A DNA stretch of 64,000 nt. Origin: Stentor coeruleus (Eukaryota > Ciliophora > Heterotrichea > Heterotrichida > Stentoridae). The notes below the pieces were generated by a model. That model did no database searches, was not told the origin of the DNA, and was given only the letters and a program-made list of their open reading frames with translations. How positions within the stretch are numbered: position 1 is the first letter of the stretch; every line of letters starts with the position of its first letter. Positions 11,335 through 20,597 of this stretch are shown piece after piece. Both the position numbers and the translations under genes were made by a program. The stretch spans positions 109,527-173,526 of the forward strand of contig MPUH01000014.1 in assembly GCA_001970955.1 (NCBI GenBank). Direction: 5' to 3'.

Positions 11335-12060
11335 ATGGTCAGAAATATGTGCAAGCCCAAGCTGTGGACTCAGCAGGTAATTTTCACACAGGAAGATCAG
11401 GCTTTAAAAGTATTAGTTCAACAATTTGGGGAAAAGAAATGGAAAATTATATCACAAAATTTTAATTCAACTTTAAATCTTTCACGAACTTCAAAGCAAT
11501 GCCGAGACAGATGGGCAAATTATCTAAATGGTTACAAAACGAATTCCTTTACAAGTCAAGAGATTTCTAATATGCTCCATTATTTTGATGTTTATGGATC
11601 TCGATGGGCAAAAATTTCAAGGCACTTAAAAGGTCGAACAGAGAATCAAATTAAAAATTTTTTTTACTCGACTATTCGAAGAAATGTTAGAAAGTTTAAT
11701 AAGTTCAAGTTAGAGAATGAAAAAATTCGCTTCAGTTCTGTAAAACTATTGGAAAATTTGGAGATTCGCCATATTCTTCTAGCTGAAAAAACAATAAGTC
11801 GTAATGAAATGGCAATGAAAACTTTATCAAAAGAAGCTAAAGAATTTAGAGATAAATTTTCATGCCTAAAATATACTGTTGAATCTTTGAAAATTAATGC
11901 TGATGAAGGATTTGATGATAGTTTTTTATATGATGACCACTCTTTATCATATTTAGATGATAAAAATTTATTACAAAGTGAATCTTTGATTGAAGATCAT
12001 GGATATGAAAACATTTCTCTACCAGATTATACCCCAATTTTAGAATTCGAATTTTATTAA
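11335..12060 (+). CDS. R2R3-type Myb DNA-binding protein (copy 3)
   Basis: Exons 11335..11376 and 11392..12060 encode 236 aa, starting MVRNMCKPKLWTQQ and continuing EDQALKVLVQQFGEKKW after the intron. The two Myb repeats match copy 2 closely (TSKQCRDRWANYL; GSRWAKISRHLKGRTENQ), as do the NLEIRHILLA block and the LEFEFY tail, while the acidic linker has diverged. Conservation of both repeats and the tail, with change elsewhere, argues for a functional protein under selection. It is a presumed DNA-binding regulator; targets cannot be read from the sequence. Confidence 0.85.
   Translation: MVRNMCKPKLWTQQVIFTQEDQALKVLVQQFGEKKWKIISQNFNSTLNLSRTSKQCRDRWANYLNGYKTNSFTSQEISNMLHYFDVYGSRWAKISRHLKGRTENQIKNFFYSTIRRNVRKFNKFKLENEKIRFSSVKLLENLEIRHILLAEKTISRNEMAMKTLSKEAKEFRDKFSCLKYTVESLKINADEGFDDSFLYDDHSLSYLDDKNLLQSESLIEDHGYENISLPDYTPILEFEFY
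11377..11391 (+). other. 15-nt intron in Myb gene (stopless)
   Basis: GTAATTTTCACACAG, phase 0, no stop in frame; same site as in the paralogues. Position 10 is A. Confidence 0.8.
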
Positions 12061-12431
12061 ATATAGCATATTCATTATTAGATAAATTTCCACAATAAAG
12101 TAGATTATCTTATAATTTTACTAATCTTATAATACTTTGAAAAAGATTAATAAAGTCAAATACTAGAAAAAATCAAAGAATTTAATTATCGCATGCTATG
12201 CAGATTATTTTCTTTAGAATACTCAACACTAAAAAAAATTCCTTATAGCATTTTGAATTGTTTAGCATGAATATAGTTATTAAATTTAATATTAGACACA
12301 AAATAAGTTTATAACATTTTTATATAAAAATGATTATATTTTATGAAACTAGTGCAGCTAGTCTTAAATCATTGATATTATGATAAGGATTATTAAAACA
12401 AAACTTAAAGTTTTTTAGATATTATAAATAA
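12061..12431. other. spacer between Myb copies 3 and 4
   Basis: AT-rich and without an open frame. The last bases (TATTATAAATAAATGGTC) resemble the leaders of the other copies. Confidence 0.5.
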
Positions 12432-13156
12432 ATGGTCAAAAACATACTTAGGCCTAAGCTATGGACTCAACAGGTAGACTTTATACAGGAAGATGATATC
12501 TTGAAAAAAATCGTACAATCATTAGGGAGTAAGAAGTGGAAAGCTATTTCTCAAGAATTTAACTCAATACTCAATCATACAAGGACTTCAAAGCAATGCC
12601 GAAACAGATGGTCAAACTATTTAAAAGAATATAAAACTAGTTCCTTTACTGATAATGAAGCTGAAATGATACTTAGATATTATGATATTTATGGTCCGAA
12701 ATGGGTGAAGATTTCTAAGCACCTTAAAAATCGCACAGAAAATCAGGTGAAGAACTATTTCTACTCAACCATCCGCAGAAATGCAAGAAAATTCAATTAT
12801 CATAAGCAAGAAAGTGAGAAAATTCATTTAATTCTGTGGACCTCATAAAAAACTTAGAAATACGCGATATTCTTCTAGCTGGAAAGAAAACCTCTAAAAA
12901 CTGTCTTTTGAAAAAAAGCCTTTCACAAGAAGCAAAAGATCTTATAAATGAAAGTCGCTATAAAAAAGAAATGCCAAATGCCCAAGAATTAATAGATGAT
13001 GATATTGAAGACATTTATATTTTCAATACTTCTTTAGCACTATGTATGAAGGAAGACAAGCCTAATCAAGATACTTATTTCGTTATCAAGCATGAAAGTA
13101 TAAGTCAAATACTTCCAGAGTATACTGTAGCTTTAGAATTTGAATATCATAAATAA
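12432..13156 (+). pseudogene. Myb copy 4 with a one-base frameshift
   Basis: The first part (exons 12432..12473 and 12489..) encodes both Myb repeats like copy 2 (LWTQQ|EDDILKKIV; SKQCRNRWSNYL; KVNTRT is absent, RTENQVKNYFYSTIRRN present). The frame then runs into TAA at 12846. From 12836 another frame resumes exactly where the paralogues do (DLIKNLEIRDILLA) and stays open to the conserved tail LEFEYHK. The break is explained by one missing base around 12831-12835, where copy 2 has the sequence for LVSID. Repeat 1 has also lost an Asp (RNRW for RDRW) that the other copies keep. It could be a young pseudogene, a polymorphism or a sequencing error; if translated as is, it would give a protein truncated just after the Myb repeats. 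Confidence 0.75.
12474..12488 (+). other. 15-nt intron in Myb copy 4
   Basis: GTAGACTTTATACAG, phase 0; same site as in the paralogues. Position 10 is A. Confidence 0.78.
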
Positions 13157-14637
13157 ATCTTTACTTCATGAGTTAATAGTAAATAAGTATAAACTCCGCT
13201 ATGATTTGCATTATAATTTATAGTAATATGAATCTTATAGGCATATACTAAATTAGATTAAAAATAAGGATTTATAATAATGACAGGTGCTAGAGGTATA
13301 TTATTTTATTAAACAGATGCTTAAATGATTATTACTTTAAGTAGATACTTCGATAGATATGATGATGTAGTGGTCTAAAGGCGATCTATCTACAGAATGA
13401 ATATCAGTCTATTTTGATAATCTTCAATCGAGTTAATTCATAATATACTCTCAAACAATTTGCTGTTCATAAATAAGCTGAGAATAGTGCTTTAAGCTTG
13501 TATAATTCACTCATTATAGAAAAAATTATGTCTCAGCCCTAAGACTTTTACAATATTTAAGTTTTCAAAGTTAGATTAATAATCTGTATTTATATTAGAT
13601 TCTCAAACATATTAATGTTGTAGAAGCCTGTACCTTTTAGGCATCAGCATTAGTATAACAATTTACTATTTTTTATCTTTAATCTTCATGATTGAAACAA
13701 ATAGCCAAATATTAAAGCCTTAAGTAAATTTTTTCCCCAATATTTAGTTTCATATCGCTATTTCGTCTTATTATAAAAAAAATATATTTAAAAATAAACT
13801 TTTAAGGCTAGTCGATAATACTAAGAAGGTATGATTTTTTTTAGGCGAATAATAAAAGGTTAAAGTAAGTTTAAGAAGGTATAAATATTATGTCAAAAGA
13901 AGCATTTCTTATTGTTTTGCAAAGCTTTATTTGTTTAAGTAAAAATGCTGAAATAATGTAATTTCAGTAGTCATATTAGCAAATGAAAGATAATATTTAT
14001 ATCCTTAGGCTAGCTTAATTTTATATTATGTATTATAACTTTAATAAATATTTGAAAATTATCATTTTTGGCTAACTTAAATGAGAAAACTAAATTATGT
14101 TTTAACACTATTCAAAGTTTATTCTAGTTTTAGCCTTTATTTTTCAATAAATAATTCTATTGGTACTTAACAGAGAAAGAAATACTTTCTCATATGAAAA
14201 AAGAATTTTTATGTAAGAACTCGTCATAATAAAATCCAAGATTAAACTACTTAATTTCATTGTAATGATAAATAGCTAGGAGAATGCAATAATATGTATT
14301 TTTTATGAGTATACACTAGTCAATGATACCGAAAACCATGTTGTTTAAATAACAAAAGTGATGAGTAAAACACTATTTTAATCTGAAATAAAAATATTAC
14401 CCACTTAAATATCTTACCCAAATATCTTCTTTCATTGAAATTACTTTATAAGCCCTTATCTAAGCTAATATTTTCATTACAATACAAGTATTAAAAAAAC
14501 TAAAATTTCATCAAACCCCATCATTTTACAGCATATAATATCTTAAACGCGCTAGAAAATACTCAAACTCACATATTTAGTATTTTATATAGCCTGTCTC
14601 TCTACTCTATGTTTAGCATGAATTTTAATCCATAAAA
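13157..14637. other. 1.5-kb spacer
   Basis: No intact gene is visible. The beginning resembles the 3' flank of Myb copy 2. The last ~180 bases become C-rich and G-poor on the plus strand, the usual pattern upstream of plus-strand genes in this window. Confidence 0.5.
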
Positions 14638-16656
14638 ATGCTTAAACTCTTATCTAGGCCCTTCGTAGAGTCACGCATCAATGCCACTCTACGAATGCTG
14701 AACCTGACCCCAAAACCCTCTGAGACTATTGAAAAACATTCTCCTTCAGTTCCTCAAGAGCCCAAAAAGAAGGTCAAGTTTCTCCTAACCTCAGACAATA
14801 AAGGTTCATCATATTCTAATGAAAAACTATTACAAGAGTTCGAGAGCCTACCTTCAACCGAACACAACCTCCCGTTAGAGTTTCAGGAAAGGGAAGATCA
14901 ATACAACGAGACCATAAAGATCCTTTTAGAAAAATCTAAAGCACGTGATGATTACATTAAAGGGATGGTAACAATACCAGAAGAAGGTAAGCATTATTTC
15001 ATCAAAGAAAAGATAGATGAAAATGATGGTTTCCATAGTGTACAAATCAGATCTTATATTTCAACCATGATGCGTAATAAAAAAAGTGAAGGTTCTGGTG
15101 TTGAATATCATAAATTACCAGATTCGATTTTTAAAAATCACGATATGAATACTATAAAATTCTACCCTGGAAAAGTTTCTGCTACTGGTGAAATTGACCT
15201 TAATCACTGGTCTTTATGGTATTTGAGAAATCAACCAGAGGATATAGCAGCTTTACAAGAGAGTGATTGGGAGCCATTAGAAATGAACAAAGAAAGAATT
15301 TCTGATGCTGAAGAAATGATTTTACATGATGAAATAAATAAAAATGAATTAGTTGATAAAGAACAAGAAACTGGTGAATCGACTGAGATATCAGAAAATT
15401 TAGCTACAGAAGAAGGTGGGTCTGATGAATTAAAAGATGAATCTGGGAATCGTGCTTCAGGAAGTGATTCTTTACAATGTCCAATGATAGATGAGTTTAT
15501 GGATAGAGAATATAATTTTTATGAAGAACTTAGGGCTAAAGGAATGCATGTGTATTTATCTAAGGCTGGAGCAAAGACAACAAGTTTTTATTCAGCATTA
15601 GAATCTCCAGATTATCTTCCTCCAGCTCCTCCAGTAACATCTTTAGACCTTGTAAGTTTGAGTAATGATATTGAAAATTGGTGTTTATTCAGAAATGTTC
15701 CGCACTTTTATCAAAAACTCAAAGAATACGACAAAATGGAAGATTCATTATTCACAGATCGTCCTTGGATTCCTGTAAGACTTCCAAGTATTATCAATTA
15801 TTATGAAACTCTTCCTAATTATTATAAAAGTCATAGACTTGTTCAAGCTGTTGTGAGTTGTTTAGAACGTTTTCATCCAAGAATGTCTAGGAAACATAAA
15901 GAATTACTTATAAATCAATTATGTAATTTGATTACCCCACGCAATCCACAAAAATACTTATTTTTACAAGAGTATATAAATTTACCTGATAGTGATGAGG
16001 AAGAAGGAGTTAAAGAAGAAGATGAAGAACAAGTAGAATTTGAAATAGATAAAGAAACTGGTATGGTCACTGGGCTTAAACAGAAAAAACATGAAATGAG
16101 TGGAAGCGAAAGTTCTGAAGATGAAGATGAAGATTTGGCAAAGAAAAAAGAGAAAAAGTCTGCGAAAAAAGGAAAAAGCAAGCATGAGTCTGATGAAGAA
16201 AGTGATGAAGATGATAAGAAAAAGAAAAAAGGTAAAGGAAAAGAGGCACAAGGAAAAGGGAAGAAAGGGAAAGAAGAAGATGATGATGATGATGATGATG
16301 ATGATGAAGAAGAAGAAGAAGAACTAGAAGGCTATGTAGAAGATGAGAATGAGTTTAGACCGAGAGTTATAAAATCTTTTGATACAAAGGAAGAAACAGC
16401 ATTATCTCCTGATGAACAATTACAAATGTTATTAGGAGAAAGTATTGAAACAACAGATCAGGATGATTATACATTTGATATTGTAGATAGGAATGTTGAT
16501 TGGTTTACAATGGATTTAGAAAACCCTGATGGAATCATTCCATCTACTCTGACGTTCTATGATAATAAAGATGGATATTGGGATCATTGGATTAAAGAAA
16601 AACGTGATCGTGCAGGCCTTCCTGAGATATCGAATCGTCCTTATTTTAAGCATTAA
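14638..16656 (+). CDS. conserved-looking 672-aa protein with acidic/Lys tract, function unknown
   Basis: The product begins MLKLLSRPFVESRINATLRM, which is basic, Ser/Arg-rich and amphipathic and could be a mitochondrial targeting peptide. Well-ordered sequence follows (residues ~110-200, with DLNHWSLWYLRNQPEDIAAL; and ~345-450, with NWCLFRNVPHFYQKLKEY and DRPWIPVRLPSIINYYETLP). Residues ~455-565 are a low-complexity Asp/Glu/Lys tract including about nine GAT codons in a row. The end is folded-looking again (DNKDGYWDHWIKEKRDRAGL). Trp and Pro are conserved-looking, but I recognise no domain. I considered a radial-spoke head protein and found no supporting motif. A ciliate-specific mitochondrial or ribosome-associated protein is possible but unproven. 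Confidence 0.8.
   Translation: MLKLLSRPFVESRINATLRMLNLTPKPSETIEKHSPSVPQEPKKKVKFLLTSDNKGSSYSNEKLLQEFESLPSTEHNLPLEFQEREDQYNETIKILLEKSKARDDYIKGMVTIPEEGKHYFIKEKIDENDGFHSVQIRSYISTMMRNKKSEGSGVEYHKLPDSIFKNHDMNTIKFYPGKVSATGEIDLNHWSLWYLRNQPEDIAALQESDWEPLEMNKERISDAEEMILHDEINKNELVDKEQETGESTEISENLATEEGGSDELKDESGNRASGSDSLQCPMIDEFMDREYNFYEELRAKGMHVYLSKAGAKTTSFYSALESPDYLPPAPPVTSLDLVSLSNDIENWCLFRNVPHFYQKLKEYDKMEDSLFTDRPWIPVRLPSIINYYETLPNYYKSHRLVQAVVSCLERFHPRMSRKHKELLINQLCNLITPRNPQKYLFLQEYINLPDSDEEEGVKEEDEEQVEFEIDKETGMVTGLKQKKHEMSGSESSEDEDEDLAKKKEKKSAKKGKSKHESDEESDEDDKKKKKGKGKEAQGKGKKGKEEDDDDDDDDDEEEEEELEGYVEDENEFRPRVIKSFDTKEETALSPDEQLQMLLGESIETTDQDDYTFDIVDRNVDWFTMDLENPDGIIPSTLTFYDNKDGYWDHWIKEKRDRAGLPEISNRPYFKH
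16279..16305 (+). repeat. (GAT)9 coding microsatellite
   Basis: Nine tandem GAT triplets encode poly-Asp, followed by GAA/GAG triplets for poly-Glu inside the acidic tract of the 14638-16656 gene. The length may vary between alleles. Confidence 0.9.
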
Positions 16657-17220
16657 TAACCTCCACACTTATTAGAAATTTTTTAGTAAATAATTGTTAT
16701 TAGGTGATGGGAATATATGATTTTTTTCTAATAAATTTTTATTGTTATATAGGAATTTTNGATTTTTTTCTAATAAATTTTTATTGTTATATAGGAATTT
16801 TTAGTTTTGGTAAGAAGAGGATTATAGGAAGATATTGGAAAATTGTTTATTGTGAGATTTGGGAGAATGTTTGGGATTTGTATAGAGTTTAATTGTCATG
16901 GGGAAATAGAAAAATTTGTAATGGGTGAGGTTGAATGATTCAAGAATATATAAAAGAGTATAAGAATGTATAGATGCTATCTGTATACATTTTATATGAG
17001 GTATGAATATTATATACTTCTACCACATAAAATCTATTTCCATCTTATTTTATATAAGCAACTGCATTATTAATTCTTATTTTTACAAATTTCAAAAATA
17101 GCATTATTTCATTCTATCCATAAATAAGCTATTTAAATTTTAATATTTCATTAATAATCCATAATATATCAACCAAATACTTACATACACAAAGAACTAA
17201 ATGTTTAGTTTGCTATAAAA
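16657..17220. other. spacer, including an assembly join
   Basis: The left part is G-rich (3' flank of the acidic-tract gene) and includes the N at 16760 with its duplicated flanks. The right part is plain AT-rich. A short open stretch across the N exists only because of the duplication. Confidence 0.5.
16719..16801. repeat. single-N join with 41-nt duplicated flanks
   Basis: N at 16760. The 41 nt before it (16719-16759) are repeated directly after it (16761-16801). This is best read as an unresolved overlap between two contigs rather than a biological tandem repeat. Confidence 0.85.
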
Positions 17221-17478
17221 ACCATAAGAACTTCAAGATATACTTAAAACAAGCTAGATTCTTCAAGAAAAATAAGATGAACACAAGACTTGCCTCTATC
17301 ATCTTGGCGCTAAAGAAAAGAAACAATAAAGATCTCCTCAACCAAGTAAAGAGTCGCATAACCAGCGACAACGAGTGGTTTAATATACCGAATCTACCTA
17401 AAGAAAGAGATCATTAGACAAACAAACCTCGATCGTACAAGGTTTAAATCATGCCACCTTAACTACCACCTACTTTAA
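17221..17478 (+). repeat. dispersed 258-bp repeat, copy 1
   Basis: This is nearly the same as 52094-52351 from end to end, and its last part also matches 35964-36085. GC content is clearly above that of its surroundings. Read from 17226 it encodes NTRLASIILALKKRNNK and DNEWFNIPNLPKERD before a TAG, while copy 3 stays open further. The two long copies share both ends (ACCATAAGAACTTCAA at the left, ACTTTAA at the right). It may be a non-autonomous or truncated mobile element, or the 3' end of a multicopy gene. No terminal inverted repeat or target-site duplication is obvious. Confidence 0.8.
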
Positions 17479-17892
17479 AGCTTTAAATACACAATATTAT
17501 TTTTCAAATAATTAATAACAATAACACTATAATTTTAATAATAAAATCTATAAGCATTTTATAAACATCCCTATTTCAACTATTTTCTTATATACTATTT
17601 TTCCAAAAATCTTACATAGAAATCAATCTTATATTCTGCGATAAATTTCTAAAAATAAAATCCCTTCAAAAACCCATAAACTCATCCAATAAATTTTCAT
17701 TAAAAACTATTCCAAAATCTAAACTGCATAAAATATGCATATAATTATTCACATATTTACCCGATTCACATAAATCCTCTATAATTAGTTTTATATAAAA
17801 TCAACTAACCCTATCGGTACAATTTTACACAACCTAATTATAGTAAATATCTATAAAATTTCCCTGGATTAAAATATTATTATAAGTATTAT
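17479..17892. other. upstream spacer of small acidic gene
   Basis: C-rich, G-poor AT-rich sequence as upstream of other plus-strand genes. No open frame is supported. Confidence 0.5.
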
Positions 17893-18276
17893 ATGAAAGA
17901 AGAAGGTAAAGAAGAAATTAATTTGAGAACTTCTGATGCAAGTACTGTTGATTATGACTACTCAAGTGATGAAGAATACATAAAATTTAAAAACTACGTA
18001 TTAGGATTCTCACCAAAAGATGCACATCATTTATTTGAACCTTTGCCTGATGAAGTTTTATTAAAGTACACAGATTTGGAATTAAAATTAGACTGTATAT
18101 GCTCAATTTTACAAGATGAAATCGCCCCTACTAATATAAGAGATGAGAAATGCTTGTTGGCCACATCTGTAAATCTTACCTCTGTATGTGGTTCAAAACT
18201 GTTAAGAAGAAGAACTGGCTTAGGTATTACTGGCTTAAGTTGCAGAAAAGAATATAGAGAGTGTGAAGGAAGATAG
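17893..18276 (+). CDS. small acidic protein, unknown
   Basis: The 127-aa frame starts MKEEGKEEINLRTSDASTVD and is acidic in its N-terminal half (VDYDYSSDEEYIKF), then mixed (LFEPLPDEVLLKYTDLELKL), and ends basic (KLLRRRTGLGITG and SCRKEYRE). No domain, signal peptide or membrane segment is visible. Codon use resembles neighbouring genes and the flanks show the C-rich 5' and G-rich 3' skew typical of genes in this window, so I regard it as real. I do not recognise the family. Confidence 0.6.
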   Translation: MKEEGKEEINLRTSDASTVDYDYSSDEEYIKFKNYVLGFSPKDAHHLFEPLPDEVLLKYTDLELKLDCICSILQDEIAPTNIRDEKCLLATSVNLTSVCGSKLLRRRTGLGITGLSCRKEYRECEGR

Positions 18277-18969
18277 CTTATAGAATTTGTATTAAGCATT
18301 GGGTAAATTATATAAGTACTCCTTTATGATAAATATAATATGGAAGAAAAATAGGTTTGAGTAAAATTTATGAGTTTTTAACTAAGATTTTTTGTGGATT
18401 ATTTTTGGGGACGGTTCGATTGGATTGTTGAAAAAAAATTGTCGATTTAGAAAATAAACATTTTATTGTTTTACTCGTTTAAAATGAGATGAGAAAATTT
18501 GGAAATGGAATCCAACAACTCACATTTCTTTTTTTATTTTTGGTTGAATGTATTGTATTGTTATGAGATCGATTGTTTTCTTTGCCGCATTTTATACATA
18601 ACTTAACCCCAAAATAGCGAAAATCTTTTAAATCACCGATTCAAGATTTTATGAGAATTTTATATAAAAAACTCGAAAAAAGTCATAAATCTTTACAAAT
18701 CATTTAAGTGATTACTAGAAAATCTCAATAAGAAAAAAAGTGAAATCCTCTTGAACTTCATGAAAAATCTAATCGACTTCCTTCCTTCAAGTGCTTTCAT
18801 AAGTGTTCCTGAAGTAACATAAAAAGCAAATACTTAATGTCAAGATCATATCCATTATCCTAGTCACAAATTCAATAACAGCATATCAATCATAATCTTA
18901 AATAAAATTTATAAATATAATCCTCTAACCCTAAAATAATAAATCCATTAACACTTTTAAGATTAATAC
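18277..18969. other. spacer between convergent genes
   Basis: G-rich to about 18560 and C-rich from about 18690 on, as expected between two 3' ends under the window-wide skew. No gene seen. Confidence 0.6.
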
Positions 18970-20586
18970 TTATTTATTCCTCAAAACATTCAAAAGTTTC
19001 GGCCTTGCTCTAACACTTTGTTTCGCATCATTTTTCCCCACATTTTTCTCAACTTTATTGATTTTGAAAAATGGATTTGATGTATAAGATTCATTTGAAA
19101 AAGGATTCTGCAAAGATTTTGCATTAGCAGAATTCAAAAAAGTTTTGACTGCCCTTGGGGCTTCTGATCTTTCAATGAGTTTTAAAAAATCATTAGACCT
19201 TTCATCAATAATCAAAGTTTTAGTCTCAAGATTCCTCATACTTCTTATCTCTCTCATTTCTTTTAAAAGTTTAAATCTTTCTTCTTCATCAGAATCATCA
19301 TCATCTTTACTAAAAACCTGATTTTTTTTAGGTATTTCATCTTTAACAGGTAATTTTTTGCGTTTAATTGATTCGAATTTCGGTGGCGGCATCCTTCTTT
19401 TAAACTCAGCATTTGCAACTAATTTTAATTCTTCTCTTTCTTTTTCAAGCATTTCTTTGATATGTTTTGAGTAATTTGCATTTTTATTATAATCATCTAA
19501 TTCTGAATCGTCAATAAGTCCTTCAAGATTTTTATCATGTTCAGCTTCATCTGTATCTTGTGAATGATCATCACCACTTTTTTCAGCTTCTTCATCAATA
19601 AAAAGGGATATAACTTGACGTTCACGAGGTACATAAACTGGAGAACTTGCTGAAGTACTTGGATAAGATTTATTTTTTATAGTTTGATTGGAATTTGTGT
19701 TAAGATTAAGCTCTGGGTCTTGATGATCGTATTGGGTTTCTAGTTTTGAAGTTTCGATTTTGTAGTTTTTTTGTAAACTGGAAGATTTGGAATCAGATTT
19801 ATCATCAGGTATGAGAAACTGGTTTTCTTTAGCTGCAGATTCAAGGAACTTTTTGTTGGATTCGTCGAGTTTTTTGCAATTCTCGTCATTTTTTTTTGTG
19901 TTTTCTTCATCTTTTTTACTCATACTGTCTTCTTTAATAGGAAAATCAGTCACAGTCTTATCAAAAATTTCATGGTTATCCAAATGTGTAGTCTTTCTTT
20001 CATTAATAACATTTTTCAGATTGTCTCTAAATATTTCTCTAGGATTATGTGTAACATTTTTTGTAATAAATCCTTGAATACATACAGGGTTATCTACAAT
20101 TAGCGTATCTTGAGAATTTTTATTAATCATCACGCTTTTTGCTAAATTATAGCTAGTCTCATCTTTTTTCGTCTGCACTTTTTTTAAAAAACTGTTTTTT
20201 TTCATTTTACCCGCTTTAGGATGAAGTTCAAGTGGTGCGTCTCTTAAATCTTCAAACACTTCAACTTCAAAATCATCTGCATTTGTATTAAGATCAAGTA
20301 GTTTATTGAACTTTGGTAGCTTTGGGGCTTTGTTTTTAACTACTTTTGGTTTCTTTGTTTTGGCTTTTGGAGATTTAGATCCAGAGTCTTCGCTTTCAGA
20401 TGATATACTAATAATTTCACTTAGGTCTTCTGACTCTGAAGAGGATTTATTTGATTTGTCATCAATTGATCCAGAAATTTCACTTAGGCGCTTGAGTCTG
20501 CGAGGCTTTTCATACTCTTCCATGATTATAGGCCCCCAGTGCGGTATATCTATTAAATGATATTTTATCAAGAGTTTTCCCTCCAA
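18970..20586 (-). CDS. acidic/basic disordered protein, possibly claspin/Mrc1-like
   Basis: Up to 538 aa on the minus strand. Two starts are possible: ATG at 20586 and ATG at 20523; the second gives MEEYEKPRRLKRLSEISGS and looks more natural. The protein is mostly low-complexity Ser/Asp/Glu/Lys. A block with SLFIDEEAEKSGDD, then LEGLIDDSELDDY, a helical Glu/Lys stretch, RRMPPPKFES, a DDDDSDEEERFKLLKEM motif and a C-terminal NPFSN/NPFFKI resembles in order the conserved middle and C-terminal blocks of claspin/Mrc1, the replication-checkpoint mediator. That assignment rests on motif order only and is tentative. It could equally be another nuclear disordered protein. No enzymatic domain is present. 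Confidence 0.7.
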   Translation of the reverse strand: MEGKLLIKYHLIDIPHWGPIIMEEYEKPRRLKRLSEISGSIDDKSNKSSSESEDLSEIISISSESEDSGSKSPKAKTKKPKVVKNKAPKLPKFNKLLDLNTNADDFEVEVFEDLRDAPLELHPKAGKMKKNSFLKKVQTKKDETSYNLAKSVMINKNSQDTLIVDNPVCIQGFITKNVTHNPREIFRDNLKNVINERKTTHLDNHEIFDKTVTDFPIKEDSMSKKDEENTKKNDENCKKLDESNKKFLESAAKENQFLIPDDKSDSKSSSLQKNYKIETSKLETQYDHQDPELNLNTNSNQTIKNKSYPSTSASSPVYVPRERQVISLFIDEEAEKSGDDHSQDTDEAEHDKNLEGLIDDSELDDYNKNANYSKHIKEMLEKEREELKLVANAEFKRRMPPPKFESIKRKKLPVKDEIPKKNQVFSKDDDDSDEEERFKLLKEMREIRSMRNLETKTLIIDERSNDFLKLIERSEAPRAVKTFLNSANAKSLQNPFSNESYTSNPFFKINKVEKNVGKNDAKQSVRARPKLLNVLRNK

Positions 20587-20597
20587 TTTTTGAAATA

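Noticed and set aside
15915-16327. Open frames on both strands over the acidic tract of the 14638 gene
   Set aside because: They are shadows of GAT/GAA/AAG repeats (poly-Met/Lys or poly-Ser/Phe) without independent coding signal.
14638-16656. Radial-spoke head protein (RSPH4/6)
   Set aside because: I looked for the typical RSPH blocks and did not find them; the length is similar but the motifs do not match.
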